Part shown: positions 35,501 through 51,700 of the stretch, one piece after another | Layout: the number at the start of each line of letters is the position of its first letter | Position numbering within the stretch: the first letter of the stretch is position 1 | Assembly (NCBI RefSeq): GCF_000224145.3 | Contig: NW_004190365.2 | Location: forward strand, 44,765 to 108,764 | Source of the DNA: Ciona intestinalis | Taxonomy: Eukaryota > Chordata > Ascidiacea > Phlebobranchia > Cionidae | Length of the DNA: 64,000 bases | Reading direction: 5' to 3' | Notes under the pieces: generated by a model | What the model was told of the DNA's origin: nothing | What the model saw: the letters and a program-made list of their open reading frames with translations, nothing else | The model's database searches: none | Program-made: the position numbers and the translations under genes

Positions 35501-37947
35501 GCTATTAAGTGTGTTAAACCTAAATATCATCTTACTCCACACCGAGATAACCCAAACCACAAACCTTAATTTGCACGGGTGGGTTGCTCTGTGCCGCACT
35601 CCCCACCAAGTGGATCGCTTCCTCCCTCACTTCTGCCCTCGTGTGGTTGAACAACGATATCACATCAGGGAAACCCCCGATCTTCACTAAGTCGTTAGCA
35701 TTGTCGATCTGCTCGGAACAGTGTGAAGATAAAAAGTTAAAATTTATCAAATAAAAACGTGGTCGCTGAACCCACAGTATAAATTAACTCGTATTGTAAT
35801 TTTTGATTTATTGAGAAATTTAATTAACTGAGGATTGGGTGTAAAAGCAAATCAATAACTGGACATGTGTCGCACCAAGTTTTACCCTGCTATTTGTAAG
35901 ATGTTAAGGAAGTTAAAAGTTTCACTGTATTTTAACAAAACCACCCCATATTCTGAATAAAATCTAAAACACAACCTCAAACACAAACAAAATATATATT
36001 TTACATGCTAAAGATACAAACCCCCACCTGATGCACATAATACTCGAGATCCTGAAGAGCCAAGATGATCGCGGACTCCTCCCCAGAAGTCCGGAGGACT
36101 CCTAGCAACCTCTTCATTACATCAACATCACTCTCTTGTTTCATCTCATATTGACCAAGAACCTCCTTGATTTCATCCATGGATTTGAACTTCTTCTTCA
36201 CATCTTCCTGGGTTTTGTGGTTACTTTAGTTGCAGTTTATACATAACTGTGGATTATATAATAACACGACAGCAACAATATATATATATATGTGTCAGGT
36301 TAGTAATGTGTTGTTGCTGCCAGCCATGTTAGCGTCTGAAACAAATATTCTGGTAATTGATCCTTTTCTCTGGTAATAAGTTTTCCCGGGTTCATCGTTC
36401 CAATATTGTTTATTTGTAAATTATGAATAAAATATATATATGCTGCCAGCCATATTATAAGACTGAAAGAGATCTTCTGGCAATTTTTATTTGTGATGAA
36501 GTTACTACCATTGTCCTACGTGTCCTTGGACAAAACACTTAACCGTAAATTATACAGCAGACAAAATATCGTTTGTTTAAGATCACAAACAAACAATTCC
36601 ACGTTATTTTCCACCACCCACCACTTTACTATCCAAGGTCGATTCCGCTTTTATTTTCTTCAACGCTTGTTTCAACTCTGCCACCGAGTGGCCGTCCATC
36701 TGTGGACTGGATAAGAGAAGTTTATTCACAAACTGTCATTGCCCGGCTATGTAAGATAATTCAGTTAAATATATCGTAGAGTAATAGGCCAAATCTGGCT
36801 AAAATCTCAAGTCCTTCCCCATTGTACAAATAAGTAGTATTTATTCATAGCATGCTATGGTTTATTCAACTACATTATTGAATGTTTTCACCTTCCCTCC
36901 TTCTTCCCATCCTCCTGTTCAACCGTCATGACCTGCATGTTCTTCCCACCCCCACCCTCGTCCATTAACTTGGCCCATCTTCCCCCACCACTCATGTCCA
37001 TCTTAACATGGAGGCCAGGTGGGATCGCTTGCCCTGGTATGGGACCATGTTAAGGGTCAGGTAACTTTACATTTAATAAACTTTGGTTTAAATCACATCA
37101 AAACAACATGATAAAGAATGTTATGTTACAATTAAGGGCATAATTATCTCTTTGAATACGATAACGAAGATTAAAGTAATTAAAACAACGAAGAGAAAGG
37201 ATTTAACAGCAAAACGACAGTCGTTAAAACACGGTATGGGTAAAAACTGTTTAAGTAAAAGAGTCAAATAAATGCGTCGTTGTTAAACCATAATTAACTT
37301 TAATTCCACAAACAAGCAAATAATTTAAACCCAGGACCCTAAAAAATAAATAAATAAAAAACAATCCTCGCCTTCTTTGACTTCCTGCCACTCGTGTGTT
37401 GGAACAAACGCCATTGTCTCGTCATCAACTTTAACAATTCCTTCGCTCTGATTGGTTGAACCGACTTCAAAAAGTAGAAAGACAATGAAATAATAAACAT
37501 TCATTATGATGTCACATTCACAGTTTCTAGAAAATCTATAACTTTAATTTAAAAGAAAAATGTTGAAATAGTGAGATTAAAAAGATATATTGACAGTGGG
37601 CAAGAAAATACTGGGTTTGAGGCTCGCCGCTGCTACCATTGTGGGTGCATGTGTCCCTCGTATGTGTCCTTGGGCAAGACACTTAACAGCAATTGCTTCA
37701 ACCCAGTGGTCACTAATGGGTTGTCTAAGTTGTCAACCATATAGAAAAACAATCACCCACAAAGTTACACACGTGGTAAAACCAACAAATTCTTATGCTA
37801 ACATTACAAATCCACACATTTTAAGGTAAATACTAAATAAAAACCAAACTATTTTACCGTTTCCACTTTCTTTTTCAACCCAGAGTAGCGTCCCCGTATT
37901 TCCAGCAACAGTTTTAATATTATCACCCAAACAACATGAAACCTTTG
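32539..37947 (-). CDS. SIL1: SIL1 nucleotide exchange factor of the ER
   Basis: An ER-lumen armadillo-type protein that releases ADP from BiP/HSPA5. Exons in transcript order: 37947-37858 (uncertain), 37464-37372, 37033-36892, 36706-36622, then 36207-36028 or 34954-34775, 35708-35565 or 34607-34464, then 34251-34072, 33852-33746, 33149-32972, 32670-32539. The paired alternatives are the duplicated block at 34214-36504; one copy of each gives an open frame of about 444 codons (human 461). Diagnostic parts are FVPTHEWQEVKEG, QAIPPGLHVKMD, LQDLEYYVHQ, NDLVKIGGFPDVISLF, RKKSLFAISSIVRHFPLAQQ and DDGYFKLLYNLVGE. The C-terminus is QQKDEL, a perfect ER-retrieval signal. The 37372 donor is GC, not GT. 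The signal-peptide exon is unresolved: hydrophobic sequence is present in exon 37947-37858, but in another frame from the one I join, and its ATG (37937) runs into a stop after four codons. Confidence 0.9.
33235..33722 (+). repeat. array of five 98-bp SINE tail modules
   Basis: Tandem units starting AAGTTACATACGTGGTAACT and ending GCCATGCGAGGATAAATAAG, in the intron between two late SIL1 exons. The array ends only about 24 bp before the 3' edge of the exon at 33746. Confidence 0.9.
34214..36504. other. duplicated SIL1 exon block around a gap (probable assembly artefact)
   Basis: 34214-35246 and 35297-36504 are near-identical and separated by a 50-base gap. Each holds one copy of the same two SIL1 exons, plus part of a third in the second block (35297-35331). 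Differences are intron indels and a few substitutions (for example KKLLGVL versus KRLLGVL and ESSIIL versus ESAIIL). This is what two haplotypes of a highly polymorphic species look like when both are placed. A recent true tandem duplication is less likely, because the duplicated exons would repeat an armadillo segment. Confidence 0.8.
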
Positions 37948-39240
37948 CTGAAAATACGGGTAGCGACTCGCGGGTAAATCCCGTCGCTGATATTTATATA
38001 GGTCTGTGTGACGTCATAAGTACGCGTGTCCTTTCCAGAGACAATACGGTTTGTTGCATCATAAAGTTGCACCATATTTCGTTAGTCCCGGGGTATGAGG
38101 TTCAATTCCTACTACAGTACGTTGGTGTATAATATTATTGTAATGTCTGCTTATCCACAAACTGCAATAGCTTTAGCAGCAGCTCGACTGTGGGCATGGG
38201 AGTGGCAACCATGGATAAGTTACTCGAGTTCCCACCCACGAGAATATAAATGACCAAACCAACCAAAAGTCATGTCTGCTTATCCACACACTGTAATAGC
38301 TTTAGCAGCAACTCGACTGTGGGCATGGGAGTGGCAACCATGGATAAGTCACTCGAGTTCCCACCCACGAGAATATAAATGACCAAACCAACCAAAAGTC
38401 ATGTCTGCTTATCCACACACTGTAATAGCTTTAGCAGCAGCTCGACTGTGGGCATGGGAGTGGCAACCATGGATAAGTCACTCGAGTTCCCACCCACGAG
38501 AATATAAATGACCAAACCAACCAAAAGTCATGTCTGCTTATCCACACACTGTAATAGCTTCAGCAACTCGACTGTGGGCATGGGAGTGGCAACCATGGAT
38601 AAGTCACTCGAGTTCCCACCCACGAGAATATAAATGACCAAACCAACCAAAAGTCGTGTCTGCTTATCCACACACTGTAATAGCATAATATAACTTTTTT
38701 ATTTGAAATTGGACGGATAGCGATCATCAAGCTTAAACAATATTGCCACCAAACAATGGATGTACTTACGATGTAATAAAAGTGTAATTGACTGAAATAA
38801 GAGCAAGGCAAGAAAAGGAAAAGTTTAAATTTTGATCAAAAACAGATTTGTTCGGATTAGCGATGATAAAAAAATAAACGATAAATGATTTTAATGTTTC
38901 TAAACGTTAACTTTATATTTCAACCCAGAAAATAATATAAAAGTACAGAACTAAACATTTTGTGAATTAAATAACTTTTTATCCTCGCATGGCAGGGCAA
39001 CAACATTCGTTATAACATGGGTGTTCTGTTTCATACACCTTGTGCCCGCTTAGGGAACTATTTGGGAACAATAACAATGGATTAAAAAATGCTGAATAAG
39101 AATTATGTCATAACAATCATTATGACGCAGCGTATTTTCCTTAACAATGGACATTGTGTTAACATTGTCTTCAACATTATGACATCACTAATATGACATC
39201 ATCAATATCATCATTATGACATCATCATTACCTATTTGTT
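37948..39240. other. region between SIL1 and STK32
   Basis: It holds a 129-bp tandem array (38141-38690), a single 98-bp SINE tail (38975-39050) and AT-rich sequence. On the minus strand a strong acceptor CTTATTTCAG (ending 38783) and a donor ATC|GTAAGT (38762) bound a possible 22-bp leader exon for SIL1. The interval should also include the 3' untranslated region of STK32. Confidence 0.4.
38141..38690. repeat. 129-bp tandem repeat, four to five copies
   Basis: Units begin ATGTCTGCTTATCCACACAC at 38143, 38272, 38401, 38530 and (variant) 38656, and include GGGAGTGGCAACCATGGATA and CCCACCCACGAGAATATAAA. It lies upstream of the first recognised SIL1 exon. Confidence 0.95.
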
Positions 39241-45301
<6,061 letters not shown>

Positions 45302-45769
45302 TTACTTCACCCTATGTTTCTGCATTAACCTCAGCGTTCATACACGACCACTCTCTGCAACGTCAACACTTGAATGATTGAAAAAGGAGAGAACCAATGA
45401 AAAACGGGGAAGGAGAGAAATCAGAAGAAGAAAGATGCTGATTTTAAAACAATCGTCCCCGGTAAGGGCCTTTTTTTCGAAAACTATCTGGAAGCACTGC
45501 ACTTTGGCAGAATGACAACAAATACTGGTATAGTGTTTGATGTTTATCGGTTTAGTTTTTATTTCTTTTTAATAAACAAACGCATTAATACAAGAGCAAC
45601 GATAGTAGTATGGGGGATTTTAAACGCAAAGGCAATAGTTTAATGACAATTTAAGCATTGGGTTTAAGTTATCGCAAAACAAGATTGTGAATTCTGTTTT
45701 ATATAAAGAGAATTAATTAGTTTGTTACTAAATTAGAAAATCAGGATTAAAATATATTTTACGACGAAT
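45302..45769. other. intergenic region between STK32 start and SLC15 end
   Basis: About 470 bp of AT-rich unique sequence. It should contain the STK32 promoter and the SLC15 3' untranslated region, both read on the minus strand. No coding frame or repeat is seen. Confidence 0.5.
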
Positions 45770-48700
45770 TCATTCACTAAAGTCTGTTTTTTCTTCTAAA
45801 AGTTCTGTCTTTTCGATTTCGTTCTTTTCTTTCTTGCTTGGAATTTCTTGCGGTTTCGATGCTTTGTATCTGCGTGAGTGTATATAGTAGGTTGGGGTAA
45901 GATGGTACATTCAGGTTGGGGTAAGATGGTACATTCAGGTTGGGGTAAGATGGTACATTCAGGTTGAGGTAAGATGGTACATTCAGGTTGGGGTAAGATG
46001 GTACAGTAGGTTGGGGTAAGATGGTACATTCAGGTTGGGGTAATATGGTACAGTAGGTTGAGGTAAGATGGTACATTCAGGTTGGGGTAAGATGGTACAG
46101 TATGTTGAGGTAAGATGGTACATTCAGGTTGGGGTAAGATGGTACATTCAGGTTGGGGTAAGATGGTACATTCAGGTTGGGGTAAGATGGTACAGTAGGT
46201 TGGGGTAAGATGGTACATTCAGGTTGGGGTAAGATGGTACATTCAGGTTGGGGTAAGATGGTACATTCAGGTTGAGGTAAGATGGTACATTCAGGTTGGG
46301 GTAAGATGGTACAGTAGGTTGGGGTAAGATGGTACATTCAGGTTGGGGTAAGATGGTACAGTAGGTTGGGGTAAGATGGTACATTCAGGTTGGGGTAAGA
46401 TGGTACAGTAGGTTGAGGTAAGATGGTACATTCAGGTTGGGGTAAGATGGTACAGTCAGGTTGAGGTAAGATGGTACATTCAGGTTGGGGTAAGATGGTA
46501 CATTCAGGTTGGGGTAAGATGGTACATTCAGGTTGGGGTAAGATGGTACAGTAGGTTGAGGTAAGATGGTACATTCAGGTTGGGGTAAGATGGTACAGTA
46601 TGTTGAGGTAAGATGGTACATTCAGGTTGGGGTAAGATGGTACATTCAGGTTGGGGTAAGATGGTACATTCAGGTTGGGGTAAGATGGTACAGTAGGTTG
46701 GGGTGAGATGGTACATTCAGGTTGGGGTAAGATAGTACAGTAGGTTGGGGTAAGATGGTAGATTCAGGTTGGGGTAAGATGGTATAGTAAGATGATTCTA
46801 GTTTAATTGTTAAAACACGATTTCAAATATGAAATAAGTGCCAACCCTACATTACAATACATACAGCGGTATTCAGCGTAATTACAAATGTCTTGCGCAA
46901 AAGTATCTACACTAAATACATATAAACAAACCTGCGAGCCAGGAAAGCAAACACGATGGAAGCGACTCCGATCAAACATGCGAAGAAAATAAATTCATGG
47001 GCCTGCCTGTCAATCATACGAGATTCGGCGACGACGAGTACGATAATGCTGCCCATCGAAACGGTGAGGAGCCATATACTTGATACTACGGACTTCATAC
47101 TGGCTGGGGCCTGTAGTGTAATAGTGTGTGGGTGTAAGTTGTTTAACCTCGCATGGTGGGACAACGACAGTCATTATAACATGGGTGAATGAATGTAACT
47201 TACTTTATCCTCGCGTGGCCGGAAAACGACAGTCGTTATCACACGGGTTTAACACCTCGTGCCAGCTTACGAGTTACCATGTATGTTACTTTGTGAGTGA
47301 TTATTTTNNNNNNNNNNNNNNNNNNNNNNNNNNNNNNNNNNNNNNNNNNNNNNNNNNNNNNNNNNNNNNNNNNNNNNNNNNNNNNNNNNNNNNNNNNNNN
47401 NNNNNNNNNNNNNNNNNNNNNNNNNNNNNNNNGTGCCAGCTTACGAGTTACCATGTATGTAACTTCGTGGGTAATTATTTTTTTTGGATATTTTCATTTT
47501 TTTATGTATGGTTTATAATTTAGACAACTCATTAGTGACCACTGGGTTGGAGCAGTTGTCGTCAAAAGTCTTGTCCAAGGACATTGAAGAAATACTGTCT
47601 CTTCCCACATACATACGTCACGCATACGTCACACACACACGTCATACCTGCGTGTAAGAGAACTCGAGCCCAGTAATGGAGAGGAAAACCTCCCCTACTG
47701 TGATCACAAAGTACTGTGGTATCATCCAAGCAATATTAATGTTATTCGTGTTCACGTCCTTTAACACCCCTGATGACGTATTCATGGCTCTGACGTCATC
47801 ACCTACCACCAGAACTACAGTATACACCCCTCCAACCCCGACCTCTAACCGGCCCTCGTATTCAGATGTACCAGCGTATATTCGGTAACTTGATCTGTAA
47901 AAGCATGCTGTGTTACGTCACTGTTACGTCATACCTTCATGCTATAGTATTAAAAAAAATACGTCATCGAAAAATGACGTGAACTCACGCTTCTAACGTC
48001 AATTACTTTTATAATAGATTCTGTAAGGATTTGGTGACGTCATAAACCCATGACGTTACCAACTAATGACGTCATTACTCACGTGCCACTTTTAACTTGT
48101 ACAGGTTTCGATCTTCCTTTGGCAGGCACTGTGACCTCATAACCAGACGCGTTGACCACTATGTTTGTGACATCATAAGGGTTTAGAAACGTCACAGAGG
48201 ATCTTCCATTCTCAGGTTTCGCGGTCGCCATCTCGCTCTATCGATATTAATGTTCATTTATTAAAATATTAATTGAAAACATTAAGTAATTCAGTTTAAA
48301 GGATCTTCTGTAAATTGTTATATTATGATCTCGATGACCGATGTTTCGTCCCATACGCCATGCAATAGAGATACATACACCATAAATAGATACATAGCAT
48401 ATCTATGCACTATACGGTACTAAAACCTATATAAGCTCTTGGGCATAATTTTCGAGACCCGTCAATTCGACAACGTTTGTTGCGTAGTGTTACGTATCAT
48501 GGCGTAGTGTTACGTATCATGGCGTAGTGTTGCGTAGGCGTAGTGTTGCGTAGTGATGCGTAGCATGGCGTAGTTACGTAGCATGGCGTAGTGATGCGTA
48601 GCATGGCGTAGTTACGTAGCATGGCGTAGTGATGCGTAGCATGGCGTAGTGTTGCGTAGCATGGCGTAGTGATGCGTAGCATGGCGTAGTTACGTAGCAT

Positions 48701-51700
48701 GGCGTAGTGATGCGTAGCATGGCGTAGTGAAGCGTAGCATGGCGTAGTGTTGCGTACACCATCAGCGTACTTGTCGCTAAGTGCCATGTCCAGGAACACC
48801 CCCCCCTCAATATTTAATTCGACTCACCAACATCGAATGTTCCCCCAGCAGCCCGGATATGACGTAATCAATCACTTTTCCTTCACCGGAAGTTACGTTA
48901 AAGTTAGTTTGTACCTCATTTCCTACACACGTGACGTGGGATAAGGTGAAAGGTTCCTTTGTTTCTACGAACTTGAACTGGGTGTCGCTAATCTGTGGTG
49001 GTATATTGATGTAGCTTTAATTTTATACGCAATATATAGTAGGGTGTGGGAAGATGGGACACCTTTTCGTTTAGTTTTCTCTTTCCATTTGGAAGTAAAC
49101 AAAGAACATTCAATGAATTATAAAACCGTATCCTCACGACTTCCACAGACCGTTGATAATTCTTTAAAACACGATCAGGCTATTTGGATATTATGTATTA
49201 AAGATGTCCCATCTCCCCCCACCCTACTATATTGATTATAAATAAGAGACTGATGATGTCATCGTGCGAAATATTTCTTTTTTAGTAAATTATTTGCTGG
49301 ACTTGTTTTTTATCTGTCACATACTTCAGAACACTTGATTGTTTATTTCGTCACGAGAATCGTCCAACTTCATCAGCATTAGTTCAGGGCCAGATATAAC
49401 ACAGTCATATATTATTACAATATTTTTACCTTTTCTGTTCCCACCATAATACCGTTGTAATCTGGATTCGATGACGTCATAGTGACGTCACAAGGAGATA
49501 GGTTGATGACGCGGACAGAGAATTGATCGCTAGGTGGCAGTGGAGTTAAATCAGCCTAAAAACGTCATTACGCCTCATATTATGTTGTATTCTGTCACTA
49601 TCAGGCATAAAGCAAACCCCTTTGTCGTATTTTCCATACCAGATGAGCCGTTGAAAGATTATTTATACTTCATTATAATGCGTCAAAATTGATAATAATA
49701 TCCATAATATTATAAGTTATTAATTATTCGATAATTAATTAGTTTTTACATCGATGGCAAACTGTAGACCAGCTGCAAACAAGAACGATACTCCCGCCAA
49801 AATCAAACCAGCCGTCATTTTTTTGAGGGGGGAAAAGTTCACGTTATAGTAACGTAATAATGGGTATAGTGTCGTCTCAAACAAAGGTATCAATGTGATG
49901 ATTAGAAGTGGGTTGATGACGTCCATTTGGTCGGGTTTCATGTAGAAACTGCCCTGTAAATGTAGGTTGGGTTACGGCTTATAGTCGGGTGGGGGAAGAT
50001 GGGACACCTTTTCATTTTATTTTCTCATCTCATTTGGTAGGAAACAAAGAACATTTAAAGAATTATAAAACCGTATTCTCGCGACTTCTATAGACCGTTG
50101 TTAATTGTTTAAAACACGATCAGGATATTTGGATATTATCTGCTAAAGGTGTCCCATCTTGCCCCCCACACCCTACTATATACCACAGGAGGTTATATAT
50201 CATGGGTTTTGTTGGACAGAGGATTGAACAGGACATTGAAGTGTTAGAATGTAACTTTGTGGGTGATTTTTTTTATGAGGTTGATAGTTTAAACAACACA
50301 TTAGTGACCACTGGGTTGGAACAATTGCAGTTAAGTGTCTTTCCAAGGACGCATACATCTCTAATTGTAGCGGCATCGAGCATTACTTCGACTAAACTAG
50401 GGAGCTGGTCTATAAGCCATTGACAACGTATTATATTGTTTTAAACCCAGCAACATACACAAGCCACCCACCCACGTCCCGTCCAACTGCAAAGCTTGCA
50501 GCGTCCACCTGGAGCCTTGTTGGTCGAAGAGAGCCCAGAAAAAAGGGAGAGGGGTGAAGAGAAGAAGAATCCCCATGACGTATTTAGTGTCACGCTTTAG
50601 TGATTCCTGTCGGGGTAATTATGATGAATTGAAACAACCTCTCGGGTTGGTGGTGTAAATAAGACAAGGTATGCTTGTGTTTGAACAATATTCAAGCGTA
50701 ATTGCCCAAAACTTATCATACTCAAATATATTAAGTCGGCCATGGCCCAAATTAAACTTTTGGACAGCGAGCATGAGGTAAAATTTACCCAACCCTCCTA
50801 ATGCTCCCACTCACCACACCCTTCTAATGCTTCCACTCCTCCCAACCCTCCTAATGCTCCCACTCCTCCCCAATGCTCCCACTCACCGGAGCATCCGCGT
50901 AATCCACCCAATGCTCCTCTCCTTCCTCGTTTTTTCTCCTTCTCCACTTGTTACGTAACGCAGAGTAAACACATTTACAAAACTTCCAGAATATGCTGCC
51001 CTCCAACGGAACTTGGGTGTAATATTTCGTCCCCGCGAAAAAGAATCCTGGAAAAAAATCAGTTTTGGTTAGTCTAAAATAACCAACCCTGGCCTGGATT
51101 AGAACCCAGGACCCCTACAACTTAAATATAATGTTTTATCTATACCTTCGAATACGATAGCGAAGATCACGAAGAGAATGGAATTAGCAGCAAAACCACT
51201 GTCGTTAAAACACCTAAACCCCATGGCTAAAACTACTTGAGAAAACTTGTCAAATAAAGCGAGGCTGCTAAACCCATAATACAATACATTGTGCCTATAA
51301 ACTCACACCCCGTCCTGGATTCGAACCCACAACCCCTACACACTCACCTACAGCTACCAGCATCAGCAAACCAGGAACCCCGAAAGCCACAGTGAAGCAT
51401 TCATCGTACTTAGGCCCATGATGGCCGGGGTAACAATCAAGGTCGGCTCTGAACATTGGGGTTATGAACTTCGATATAAGAGCACCAGCGTTGATGGAGA
51501 AGTAGAACATGGCGAAGTATTGACTCAAGTATAAAACCTGGGAAGGGATATGAATAATGGAACGAATGTAATTTGTTTATCTTATTGTCGAGGACACGGG
51601 ATTCCGGCCAGATGTGGCCCGTTATTCCAGCACAGATTGAAAGTATGAATGAATGTAACTTAACACCTGGAAGGGGTATTGGTTAGTGCAACTTATAAAT

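Noticed and set aside
35532-36201. A true internal exon duplication giving SIL1 an extra armadillo segment
   Set aside because: The duplicate restarts exactly at an assembly gap and the intron differences are of allelic type; haplotype duplication is simpler.
45777-46716. Several overlapping 60-100 codon frames with repeated LPQPECTI / PSYPNLNV peptides
   Set aside because: They are translations of a 23/24-bp minisatellite in an SLC15 intron; the unit pair (47 bp) rotates the frame and no splice or start context supports a protein.
48497-48810. Frames rich in HYAMLR / TTPCYA
   Set aside because: They translate the roughly 20-bp CGTAGTG/TAGCATGG repeat in an SLC15 intron.
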